Source: Leptospiraceae bacterium
GTDB taxonomy: Bacteria; Spirochaetota; Leptospiria; Turneriellales; Turneriellaceae
DNA length: 13,868 nucleotides
Assembly (NCBI GenBank): GCA_016788945.1
Contig: JAEUSA010000367.1
Coordinates: 1-13,868 of the forward strand
Direction: 5' to 3'
The position numbers were made by a program, and so were the translations under genes. Below, piece after piece: positions 5,505 through 12,554 of the stretch (position 1 is the first letter of the stretch; every line of letters begins with the position of its first letter). The notes under the pieces were generated by a model, which saw only the letters and a program-made list of their open reading frames with translations, had not been told where the DNA came from and searched no databases.

Positions 5505-7334
5505 CTAACCCAGTCGCGCGAGGGAACCACCGCGCATGAACAGCCTATTAATGCGTTCGGTGACCTTCGCGTCTTCGGTAAGAACACCGGCGTGGTGGTG
5601 TTTGCTGCGGGCGTCGATAATCAGCGCGCCCCGGCAACCCCAATGTTTATGCTCGGTAAAGCTCTCGACGCCATAGATATCACGCGCCGGATCAGAGCGG
5701 GTAAAGGTCACCCATAAGAAATTATCCAGATTGCGGGCGGTAAACTCGACGTCGTCGGCTACGACAATCAGGGCAATACCCTGCGAGTGCAGGTCGCGCG
5801 CCGCAGAACTCAGGCTGCGCATTTCATATTCGGTGCTGCGGTAATCGCGGAATGGATTGGTGCTGACCACAAGTACACCGGGTAGCGCGAGGCGCGCATC
5901 GCGAAATTTATAACGCGGAAATTCGCGGCCGGTGAGCTCGGTAACAAGGTCACGCTTCTTTTCGCCATAAGCGGCAACCACAAGTTTGGAGCCTTCGTTG
6001 AGCGCGTGGCCGCTATAATCGAGCGTGTCGACGGTTGTTTTGGTCTGAAAGTGCAGATCGCGGCTGAAATCGACGCGCTCGAGTATGTGGCGAAGAAACT
6101 CCGCCACGCGATAGACCGAAATCGCCGCGCTATTCTTTTCTTCAGCGGTAATAAAAAGATACTTCGCCAACGACATCTGGTTAAAACCGAGAATCGCATT
6201 GGCCTGTGTGAGAATTTCGCGCGGTTGTTTTGCGGCGAAAGGTGCATAACGTTCGCTGCCGATCGCCAGCAACAGCGGATGCACCCCGGAGGCGTCGACC
6301 GCATGCACTTCGCGCACACCCGGCAGTTCACTGCCGATGAGCCCCTGCGTGAGATCGTGAATCAGTCTGCCAAATTCAGAATCTTCCTGCGGCGGCCGCC
6401 CTACTACGGTAAATGGCCAGATCGCATCTTTGTTCCGCGCGAGAACGCGTCTGACCTTCAGCACCGGGAAATCATGCGTCAGGCTATAGTAGCCGAGATG
6501 GTCGCCGAAAGGGCCCTCGGGCAGGGTTTTGGCGCCTTCCAATTCGCCGTGGATGAGAAAATCCACCTGCGGCGAATAAAGAAAACCGTCACGGCGATAG
6601 TACCGGAAAGCGCGCAGGTTGAGCATCGAGGCAAACATCAGTTCGCTGATATTTTCAGGCAATGGCATGACCGCAGAGAGAATCAGCGCCGGCGGACCAC
6701 CCACGAGCACGGAAACTTTCAGTGGCTTTCCCGCCTGCATCGCCGCGGTGTGGTGGATGCCTATACCGCGGTGCAGCTGGTAGTGCATTCCCATCGTGCT
6801 GCCGGGTGAAAATTCATTGCCGTCGGTCTGTACGCGGTACATACCGAGATTGGAGCGCATAATGCCAGGCTGCGTCGGGTCTTCGCTATAGACCATCGGC
6901 AGCGTGATGAAACGCCCGCCGTCTTTCGGCCATGATTTGGTGACGGGGATCTGCGTAATATCCGCCATGCGAAAAAACGGAGCAAAGAATTTTCTGCGCG
7001 GTAGAGCATGCAGGCCTACACGCAGCGCGGCGGCAAAGGTCGCTGGCGAAAGAATTTCGGCGGGTTTGCCCTTAAGGCGCATGACGCGCTTTACCGGGTC
7101 GAGCGCATCGCGAAACAGAAAGCGCGCGCGTTCCGCGGTGCCGAACAGATTGGACACAGCGGGGAAATCGGCGCCCTTAATTTTTTCAAACAGCAGTGCC
7201 GGCCCACCTATCGTATGCACCCGGCGGTGTATAGCTGCCATCTCCAGGTTGCTGTCGACTTCTTCGGTGACGTGCAGCAGCCTTCCGGTTTTGGCGAGGT
7301 CGGTGACGGCGGCTTTGAGGGTTTTGTATCCCAT
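5505..7334 (-). CDS. UbiD-family prenylated-FMN-dependent decarboxylase (long form)
   Basis: A 609-aa member of the UbiD family, which reversibly decarboxylates aromatic or alpha,beta-unsaturated acids with prenylated FMN made by UbiX. The cofactor and catalytic residues fit the family. NLGMYR (162-167) supplies the Asn and Arg equivalent to Aspergillus Fdc1 Asn168/Arg173. PEGPFGDH (272-279) supplies Glu273 and Asp278, equivalent to Fdc1 Glu277/Glu282, giving the Glu-Arg-Glu/Asp triad. His184/His188 lie near the expected metal ligand. It is about 110 aa longer than E. coli UbiD, mainly in the C-terminal half. Forms of about 600 aa are often linked to menaquinone or futalosine-pathway decarboxylation, which is a reasonable guess for a spirochaete. 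No quinone gene or ubiX lies in the window. The ATG at 7334 overlaps the pdxJ stop (TGATG) and lacks a clear Shine-Dalgarno. Confidence 0.93.
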   Translation of the reverse strand: MGYKTLKAAVTDLAKTGRLLHVTEEVDSNLEMAAIHRRVHTIGGPALLFEKIKGADFPAVSNLFGTAERARFLFRDALDPVKRVMRLKGKPAEILSPATFAAALRVGLHALPRRKFFAPFFRMADITQIPVTKSWPKDGGRFITLPMVYSEDPTQPGIMRSNLGMYRVQTDGNEFSPGSTMGMHYQLHRGIGIHHTAAMQAGKPLKVSVLVGGPPALILSAVMPLPENISELMFASMLNLRAFRYYRRDGFLYSPQVDFLIHGELEGAKTLPEGPFGDHLGYYSLTHDFPVLKVRRVLARNKDAIWPFTVVGRPPQEDSEFGRLIHDLTQGLIGSELPGVREVHAVDASGVHPLLLAIGSERYAPFAAKQPREILTQANAILGFNQMSLAKYLFITAEEKNSAAISVYRVAEFLRHILERVDFSRDLHFQTKTTVDTLDYSGHALNEGSKLVVAAYGEKKRDLVTELTGREFPRYKFRDARLALPGVLVVSTNPFRDYRSTEYEMRSLSSAARDLHSQGIALIVVADDVEFTARNLDNFLWVTFTRSDPARDIYGVESFTEHKHWGCRGALIIDARSKHHHAGVLTEDAKVTERINRLFMRGGSLARLG

Positions 7335-8059
7335 CAGCGACGCATTGCCGCGCGCATATCGCGAATCGCCTGAGCAAGGCCGGTCATGAGACTGCGCGCG
7401 ATAACGGCATGGCCAATATTCAGTTCGTTGATTTCAGGAATTTCGGCGATTTCGCGCACATTGGGATAATTGAGACCGTGGCCGGCATGCACTTCGATAA
7501 GCAGTGAATGCGCGAGTTTTGCTGCGTCGCGTATACGCTTCAGCTCATGCGCGCGGCGGCGGGGTTCCCGAAAACCGTGAGCGTACGCGCCCGTGTGAAT
7601 CTCGATACCGCGTGCGCCGGTGCGTGCAGAGGCGCGCACACTTGCTTCATCGGGTTCGACAAAGAGGAATACATCGATACCGGCGGCATGCAATTTATCG
7701 ACAAACTCGCCGATGCGTGATTCAAATTTTACGACGTCGAGGCCGCCTTCGGTCGTAATCTCTTCACGGCGTTCGGGTACGATGCACGCGGTTGCGGGTT
7801 TCAGTTCGAGGGCGATGCGCAGAATTTCATCGGAGAGTGCCATCTCAAAATTCAGAGGGACCTTGAGGTTGCGTTTCAACTCGAAGACGTCGGCGTCGCG
7901 AATATGCCGCCGGTCTTCGCGTAGGTGCACGGTGATGAGGTCTGCGCCGGCATTTTCGGCAACGAGTGCGAGTTCGATCAGCGAAGGATCATTCTCGTCA
8001 CGGGCATTGCGCAGTGTTGCGACATGGTCAATGTTGATGCCTAAATTCAGATATTGCAC
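7334..8059 (-). CDS. pdxJ: Pyridoxine 5'-phosphate synthase PdxJ
   Basis: PdxJ condenses 1-deoxy-D-xylulose 5-phosphate with 3-amino-2-oxopropyl phosphate to give pyridoxine 5'-phosphate, the last ring-forming step of DXP-dependent vitamin B6 synthesis. At 241 aa the length is standard. Family blocks are clear: LGINIDHVATLRNAR (6-20), DLITVHLREDRRHI (40-53) with catalytic His45, FEM (71-73) with Glu72, VPERREEITTEGGLD (94-108), HAGHGLNYPN (191-200) with His194 (E. coli His193), and NIGHAVIARS near the C-terminus. The start is GTG at 8059, overlapping the cdaR stop as TAGTG. GGAGG at 8066-8070 lies 6 nt upstream and settles the choice. pdxA and other B6 genes are not in the window. Confidence 0.98.
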   Translation of the reverse strand: MQYLNLGINIDHVATLRNARDENDPSLIELALVAENAGADLITVHLREDRRHIRDADVFELKRNLKVPLNFEMALSDEILRIALELKPATACIVPERREEITTEGGLDVVKFESRIGEFVDKLHAAGIDVFLFVEPDEASVRASARTGARGIEIHTGAYAHGFREPRRRAHELKRIRDAAKLAHSLLIEVHAGHGLNYPNVREIAEIPEINELNIGHAVIARSLMTGLAQAIRDMRAAMRR

Positions 8060-9081
8060 TAATTTCCTCCGTCGGCCGCAGGTTTTTTTGCGTAATCGGG
8101 TTTTACGCTGAAGCGGATATTGATTTTATCCGGTGTGATCGATATAATCTGTACTTTTTTACCGCCGGCGATAATGCGCGCCTTGACTGTCACGCCAGAT
8201 TCCGTCGCATAGGGCAAGATGCGGCCGGTGTTTGCATTGTACCGGGTGTCTTCGGCATTGACGAAAGCATAAAAATCGGAAATTTTGAGTTTTTTAACCG
8301 CAGCGCTCTCGCCCTGCACCCTGATCTGCACCTGCTTGTCTGAAAGTGCGGCGTCGAGCGCGACATCGAGATTCTGCACACGCAGAGGTATCTGATCGAA
8401 CTGCGCTTCTTCGCTGAAAGTCTTCTGGATGAGTTCTACTTTGACCGTGACATTGCGTATTTTGTCGGTGACGATCTGGTCGGGTATGCGCAGGTTAACC
8501 TTGCGCGTAAATGACCGCGCAATGCCCTCGAGGTCAACGGGTTCGGTATCGAGTGCCTGCAGGCTGGCAACGAGAGCTTCGGGCCCGTCAATTTCGATTT
8601 CTGCCGGGCTCGCCGTCATTTTGAGCACGCGCCAGCCGGCATCGGTATTGCCCGACGTGACCACATGTACGGGAATAGTCCGCGAACTGCCCTTTTCGAG
8701 GCCGACGGTGATGGTTTCGGGCCGCGAAGCAAGCTCGACGCGTTCGGGTAATTGCCCCTTGTCGAAACTGACCGGATACGCCGCTTCGCCGCTGCGCGCA
8801 TTGGTGAGGTTGACTTCGGCCTTAATACCCGAAGTCGAAAATTTGAGAAATTCATCGCGCCCGCGCACGGTGACTTTGATAAAGCGCGCCTGCCCCTGTT
8901 TCAGGTAAAGGTTGGCGGGCTTTTTGACATAATCGATCGGTACGTTGAAGGTTGTCTGCGTAACCCGCGCAAATTCGACATAAAACCACAGGCCGGTTCC
9001 GATCGCGAGGCAGATGAGTTTCGCAATGTAGTCTTCGAAGAAGATATAGCGTATGATGCGGAAAATCACATGCTTCTCCAT
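8059..9081 (-). CDS. cdaR: YbbR-domain protein CdaR, regulator of CdaA
   Basis: A 340-aa membrane-anchored protein with one N-terminal helix (about residues 18-36, IAKLICLAIGTGLWFYVEF) and an extracytoplasmic part made of repeated YbbR-type beta units (about 40-330). Each unit shows the alternating P-V-hydrophobic pattern, for example VPIDY (47-51), IPVHV (136-140) and IPLRV. In Firmicutes, YbbR/CdaR binds and modulates the diadenylate cyclase CdaA, and the gene sits directly after cdaA as here. The ATG at 9081 lies inside the cdaA 3' end (16-nt overlap), with only a weak GAAGA before it; a GTG at residue 5 is an alternative. The last four codons contain the strong Shine-Dalgarno for pdxJ. 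The C-terminus is Lys/Ala-rich. Confidence 0.92.
   Translation of the reverse strand: MEKHVIFRIIRYIFFEDYIAKLICLAIGTGLWFYVEFARVTQTTFNVPIDYVKKPANLYLKQGQARFIKVTVRGRDEFLKFSTSGIKAEVNLTNARSGEAAYPVSFDKGQLPERVELASRPETITVGLEKGSSRTIPVHVVTSGNTDAGWRVLKMTASPAEIEIDGPEALVASLQALDTEPVDLEGIARSFTRKVNLRIPDQIVTDKIRNVTVKVELIQKTFSEEAQFDQIPLRVQNLDVALDAALSDKQVQIRVQGESAAVKKLKISDFYAFVNAEDTRYNANTGRILPYATESGVTVKARIIAGGKKVQIISITPDKINIRFSVKPDYAKKPAADGGN
8066..8070 (-). promoter_or_regulatory. Ribosome-binding site deciding the GTG start of pdxJ
   Basis: On the - strand this reads GGAGG followed by AAATTA and then GTG at 8059. The 6-nt spacing is good, and no ATG is available nearby. It is embedded in the last codons of cdaR, so ribosomes finishing cdaR pass directly over it. 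Confidence 0.7.
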
Positions 9082-9827
9082 TCTTCGACGAGGTTATTTT
9101 GGTTGAACGCAATGAGTATTTTCCGCAGGCGGGCCTGATCGACGCCCTCTTTCATTTCGCCGAGAAAGGTAAGGGAAACTTTGCCATTGGTCTCTGAGAC
9201 GACGATGACGAGGGCATCGGAGTCTTCGCTGAGACCCAGCGCAGCGCGGTGGCGTGCACCGTATGAACGTTTGATTTCTGCCGAAGTGCTCATCGGCAAA
9301 TAGCAGGCGGCGGCGACGATATTCTGTCCTTCGATGATCGCCGCACCGTCGTGCAGCGGATTCTTACCATAAAAAAGTGCCGTGAGCAGTTCGCGCGAGA
9401 TACGCCCGCCCACCTGCACACCTGCTTCGCTGAATTGGCGGAGCCCTACTTTATTGACAATCGCGATGAGTGCACCGCATTTCGTGTCACTCATCTGTTT
9501 TACGGCGCTGGCGATTTCGTCTACCGGAACCTGCTGTACCTGAATCAGCGTACGATACCAACGCGCCTGACCGATCTGGTAAAATAAGCGGCGGAGTTCA
9601 GGCTGCAGGACGACGAGAATGCCGATGACAAAATATCCTGAAATCGAATCAAACAGCCAGCTCAATGTTTCGAGCTGCGTTCGGTGGCTGATAAAAGTCA
9701 GCGCTAAAAACAGTGCCACGCCGCCGAGAATCGGCACGGCGCGTGACTGGCGTATGAGGCGGTAGCCATAATAGACGACGAGCGTCACGAGAACAATATC
9801 AAGCAGGTCGCGCGGAGTAAAATTCAT
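9066..9827 (-). CDS. cdaA: Diadenylate cyclase CdaA (DacA)
   Basis: CdaA makes cyclic di-AMP from two ATP at the inner membrane. The chosen protein is 253 aa. Three N-terminal membrane helices (about 10-27, 31-47, 60-75) lead into a short coiled linker starting QPELRR (75-80) and a DAC catalytic domain (about 100-235). That domain has the two hallmark motifs NPLHDGA (156-162) and GARHRAALGLSE (190-201). The frame is open back to 9887, but the start at 9827 is preferred: MNFTPRDLLDIVLV is the usual CdaA N-terminus, an AGG lies 6 nt upstream at 9834-9836, and ATG at 9827 overlaps the folP stop as ATGA. It is followed by cdaR, as in the classic cdaA-cdaR pair; glmM, the usual third partner in Firmicutes, is not here. 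Confidence 0.97.
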   Translation of the reverse strand: MNFTPRDLLDIVLVTLVVYYGYRLIRQSRAVPILGGVALFLALTFISHRTQLETLSWLFDSISGYFVIGILVVLQPELRRLFYQIGQARWYRTLIQVQQVPVDEIASAVKQMSDTKCGALIAIVNKVGLRQFSEAGVQVGGRISRELLTALFYGKNPLHDGAAIIEGQNIVAAACYLPMSTSAEIKRSYGARHRAALGLSEDSDALVIVVSETNGKVSLTFLGEMKEGVDQARLRKILIAFNQNNLVEEWRSM

Positions 9828-10681
9828 GCCTCGCCTATAATCGCCTTGCGTTCGTGCTGCACAAGAGCCGAAAGTACGGTGAGACATTCGGCCATCTCGT
9901 GCACATCGTGCACGCGCAGTATATCGCAGCCCACCGCGTCGGACTGCGCGCGGCGGCGTAAAGTTAAATACATCTGCACCGCAAGAGTGCCGATCAAGCG
10001 GTCAGCGGGGTTGTCTTTTCCTAAGAGTTTGCCGATGAAAGATTTTCGGGAGACACCCATCAGCAGCCGGTGTCCGCTTTGCTCAGAGGTAGGCATATTG
10101 GCGATCAGCTCGAGATTATGCCGGGCAGTTTTGCCGAAGCCGATGCCGGGATCCCAGATTATTTTGTCGCGGACGACACCCGTGGCAATGAGTTCGGCGG
10201 TTTTTTCCCGCAGAAACGCCGTCACCTCGCGTACGACATCCTCATAATGCGGATCGCGCTGCATATGCTCGGGTGTGCCTTGCGTATGCGTGAGCACATA
10301 GGTCGAACCCGTTTCGGCGATTACCCGGTACGTCGCCGCATTGCCGCCGCTGACATCGTTAAAGCAGCGGACACCCGAGTCGGCGAGATGGCGCATCACG
10401 GCGCTCTCGCGCGTATCGATAGAGATCTTCGTCAGGGCGCCCTCACCCATTACCCGACGGAATTCGGTTACAAAGGATGATAGACGGGTTTTTTGCTCAT
10501 CGACCGGTACTGCGTGCGCACCCGGACGCGTACTTTCAGCGCCGACGTCGATCATCGCGGCGCCGGCGGTCAGAAACTGTTCACTTTGTCTGATGGCCTC
10601 GGTCGGGGAAAAACGCGAACCGGCATAGAACGAATCAGGGGTGAGATTGATGACACCCCAGAGTTCGGTCTTAGAAGGCAA
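9824..10681 (-). CDS. folP: Dihydropteroate synthase FolP
   Basis: FolP joins 6-hydroxymethyl-7,8-dihydropterin pyrophosphate with p-aminobenzoate to form dihydropteroate, and is the sulfonamide target. A 285-aa TIM barrel with the family blocks in order: GVINLTPDSF (9-18), IDVGAESTRPGA (44-55), ISIDT (86-90, Asp89), NDVSGG (108-113), THTQGTPEHMQ (131-141), DPGIGFGKT (177-185, Asp177), GVSRKSFIG (209-217, Lys213) and LRVHDVHE (255-262). At the fourth loop most family members read MHMxG, while here it is THTQG, a mild variation near the pterin pocket. The start is TTG at 10681. A TGA two codons upstream in frame rules out a longer ORF, and the next block is already catalytic. It overlaps the barrel gene's stop by 11 nt. 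Confidence 0.97.
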   Translation of the reverse strand: MPSKTELWGVINLTPDSFYAGSRFSPTEAIRQSEQFLTAGAAMIDVGAESTRPGAHAVPVDEQKTRLSSFVTEFRRVMGEGALTKISIDTRESAVMRHLADSGVRCFNDVSGGNAATYRVIAETGSTYVLTHTQGTPEHMQRDPHYEDVVREVTAFLREKTAELIATGVVRDKIIWDPGIGFGKTARHNLELIANMPTSEQSGHRLLMGVSRKSFIGKLLGKDNPADRLIGTLAVQMYLTLRRRAQSDAVGCDILRVHDVHEMAECLTVLSALVQHERKAIIGEA

Positions 10682-11732
10682 AATTCAGCTCGCCGAAGTA
10701 TTGGAACTCACGGCCGAGCACGTCGCGGTTGGCGGAAACCGCCATTTGGAAGGTTTTACCGATATTCACGCCAAGACCCAACGCGGGTTTTGAACCGTTG
10801 AGGCCCAACATCGCGTACATATACTTGTTAAAGCCGTAAGCGACACCCATATTGAGCCGTACTCCATCGCCTTCGGGTTTATCGAGGTTTGCGGTGAAAC
10901 CCAAAATGAGCTTAAAATTGGAATTCGGTGGCGGTGCCTGAATCTGCATGGAGAAGCTGAACAGTGTATCGAGTTTACCCATCTCTTTAAAGCCCGAGCC
11001 CGTGCGGCTTTGTATCGCTGCGAGATTCTTGATATCGGCCGCGACAGAAAGCAGCGGTGGCAAAACGACAACTTGCGCGCCGACATTCACGCCACCACCA
11101 TTGACGGCTCCGCCGACGAGGTCTTCGCGCACGCCAAAACCGCTGATACCGAGGCGCACGGGGCCCGAACCCCAGCCATAGCCGATGTATCCGGCATACG
11201 AATTCATCGCCGTGCTGCCCGTCGAAGCACCAGTGGCGTCATAGGTCTGAATGCCCTGCACACGTGTGCCACCGACGCCGGCAGCGATACCGCCGCCGAG
11301 CGCGGTCATGCCGACGGCGCCAAAGTAAGTCAGGCGGCCATTCGAAAGGTATCCCGCAGAAGTATTGACCTGAGCCTGAAAGCCGCGCTCGGTAATTTCG
11401 ACAGTCTTCGATTCTTTGCTGCCCGACGCATTCTGGTCTTCTAACAGTTTGTTGAACTCTTCGTCGTCGCCTGCCGGTTTATCGGTCGACTTCGGAGTTT
11501 CGATGGTTTGCGTGATGCGTTTCTCGGTATAAATCTGCGCGAGACCCGCCGGGTTCCAGTAAAGCGCCGAAGGGTCAGAGACAACCACGCCATAGGCATT
11601 GCCGAGGCCGGCGCTTTTGGCGCCGAAACCATTTTCAAGAAATTCTGCGGATGCAGTACGTGCTGAAACCGTGGTTGCCGTCAGCAAAAAAGCCGCCGCA
11701 ACGGTGAAACGAATGAGTTGGCTGTTACGCAT
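10671..11732 (-). CDS. Outer-membrane beta-barrel protein, PorV/FadL (OmpP1) type
   Basis: A 353-aa exported protein. It has a signal peptide at about 1-29 (basic MRNSQLIR, a hydrophobic core, then a TASA-type cleavage site). The mature start is GFGAKSAGLGNAY (35-47) then SDPSALYWNPAGLAQI (52-67). This 'ARSAG-G-A-----D-SA-YWNPAGL' pattern is shared by PorV, UPF0164 and FadL/OmpP1 barrels. The rest alternates Gly-rich turns and short amphipathic strands, and the chain ends in GELNFAF with a C-terminal Phe, the classic outer-membrane insertion signal. A charged segment rich in Asp, Glu and Lys at about 80-105 is probably a periplasmic or surface loop. The frame is open back to 11855, but ATG at 11732 gives the signal peptide and overlaps the lipoprotein stop as TAATG. 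It may act as transporter or export partner; the cargo is unknown. Confidence 0.8.
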   Translation of the reverse strand: MRNSQLIRFTVAAAFLLTATTVSARTASAEFLENGFGAKSAGLGNAYGVVVSDPSALYWNPAGLAQIYTEKRITQTIETPKSTDKPAGDDEEFNKLLEDQNASGSKESKTVEITERGFQAQVNTSAGYLSNGRLTYFGAVGMTALGGGIAAGVGGTRVQGIQTYDATGASTGSTAMNSYAGYIGYGWGSGPVRLGISGFGVREDLVGGAVNGGGVNVGAQVVVLPPLLSVAADIKNLAAIQSRTGSGFKEMGKLDTLFSFSMQIQAPPPNSNFKLILGFTANLDKPEGDGVRLNMGVAYGFNKYMYAMLGLNGSKPALGLGVNIGKTFQMAVSANRDVLGREFQYFGELNFAF

Positions 11733-12118
11733 TATTGCACCACCAGTTTGAACATGCTGTCGGCGTTGATGACTGAGGTCGTACCGATCGAAACCAACTT
11801 CAGGTAATAGATTCCCGGTGCGACGCGCACACCGGAGCTGTCGTAACCCGACCATACGATTTTCTTATTCGTCGGGCTGTCGACGGGCTGCGGATTCGCG
11901 CGGTAGACTTCGTGCAGACCATAGTCATAGATCACAAGGTCGTGTTGGGCCGGTGACGGAAAGGCTGCGCCATCGGCGCGCTCAATCGTGAGGTTGCCCG
12001 CCGTCGGGTTGTACGGATTCGGGTACGCCTTGAGGCCGGTATTTTCGTCTTGCGGCATGTTGCTGCACGCTGTCAGAATGAGCACTGTCGTCAAAAGTAG
12101 TCGTTTCGGTATTTGCAT
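11732..12118 (-). CDS. Small lipoprotein with FlgD/T9SS C-terminal-like Ig domain
   Basis: A 128-aa protein with a lipoprotein signal peptide: MQIPKRLLL, a hydrophobic core, then lipobox LTAC (15-18), so Cys18 would be lipidated. The mature part (about 110 aa) is essentially one domain. YPNPYNPTAGNLTIE (32-46) is followed by VIYDYGLHEV (62-71), KKIVWSGYDSSGVRVAPGIY (85-104) and YLKL. This is the layout of FlgD Ig-like repeats and of type IX secretion C-terminal domains (YPNP-NP ... iYd--G--v ... W-G-d--G--v--GiY-y-l). In those families the domain normally follows a large cargo; here nothing precedes it but the lipid anchor. AGGA at 12125-12128 lies 6 nt before the ATG. The stop overlaps the start of the barrel gene, suggesting the two proteins act together. 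Function is otherwise unknown. Confidence 0.82.
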   Translation of the reverse strand: MQIPKRLLLTTVLILTACSNMPQDENTGLKAYPNPYNPTAGNLTIERADGAAFPSPAQHDLVIYDYGLHEVYRANPQPVDSPTNKKIVWSGYDSSGVRVAPGIYYLKLVSIGTTSVINADSMFKLVVQ

Positions 12119-12131
12119 GGTTGTTCCTGTG

Positions 12132-12488
12132 TTAGCGAATCAAAGATTTTGCTGAATTTTTCTGCACTTCTTTGGCCACCGTTTTGATGGAATCTTCAAG
12201 GAATTCAAGGACGTATTTGATGCTCTTTTCATCCATCGGTTGAAATGAATCGAGGCTACGGTGTTCTTGATAGCGCTGGTACGCATTGTTCACCTGTGTG
12301 ATGAATTGCGCGGGTTGCATGTTGATAAGTTCAATTTCTGTTTTCAGGTCACGGCACAGTTTTTCAAGCCGGTGAATCTGCGCGAGGCTGATGGTGCCGT
12401 AAAATTGGTTGAGAAATGGTTCACTGACCGGCCGGTTAGACGCAATCCATAAAGGTTCTTTAGCATCGTAGAGAAGCTTATCCGCCAT
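12132..12488 (-). CDS. Hypothetical 118-aa soluble protein
   Basis: I do not recognise this protein. It lacks a signal peptide and membrane helices. Residues about 22-115 look largely alpha-helical (FLNQFYGTISLAQIHRLEKL, then DLKTEIELINMQPAQFITQV, then KYVLEFLEDSIKTVAKEV) with heptad-like spacing in places, so a small helical bundle or protein-binding module is plausible. Only one Cys is present and no metal or nucleotide motif is seen. The ATG at 12488 has GTGAGG at 12497-12502 with an 8-nt spacer. It ends 13 nt before the lipoprotein start, so it probably belongs to the same transcript as the lipoprotein-barrel pair and could be their cytoplasmic partner. It follows fadH after 66 nt, where a promoter could sit. 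Confidence 0.8.
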   Translation of the reverse strand: MADKLLYDAKEPLWIASNRPVSEPFLNQFYGTISLAQIHRLEKLCRDLKTEIELINMQPAQFITQVNNAYQRYQEHRSLDSFQPMDEKSIKYVLEFLEDSIKTVAKEVQKNSAKSLIR

Positions 12489-12502
12489 TTAGCATACCTC
12501 AC

Positions 12503-12518
12503 ATAACCGGATAACCGG
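12503..12518. repeat. Tandem 8-bp repeat upstream of the 118-aa gene
   Basis: ATAACCGG occurs twice head to tail (12503-12510 and 12511-12518), just upstream of the Shine-Dalgarno of the 118-aa gene. An 8-bp perfect tandem copy is short but sits where a regulator might bind. No clear promoter hexamers flank it; a TTGACG lies beside it on the - strand without a matching -10. Confidence 0.3.
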
Positions 12519-12554
12519 CGTCAATTCAAATCGTTTTATTATCGGTCAAAATCG

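Noticed and set aside
6006..6809. A 267-codon open frame on the + strand
   Set aside because: It lies wholly antisense to the UbiD-family gene, whose active-site motifs are intact. The translation is low-complexity-like with no family pattern; it results from GC-biased codon positions.
7620..8111. A 163-codon open frame on the + strand
   Set aside because: Antisense to pdxJ, whose motifs are complete. The translation is Ser/Arg-rich, typical of a shadow frame.
9828..9887. A 20-residue N-terminal extension of CdaA
   Set aside because: It encodes no conserved CdaA sequence and lies inside the folP 3' end. The ATG at 9827 has a better ribosome-binding site and the ATGA junction.
11733..11855. 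A 41-residue N-terminal extension of the barrel protein
   Set aside because: It would bury the signal peptide and overlap the lipoprotein gene deeply. ATG at 11732 gives a proper signal peptide.
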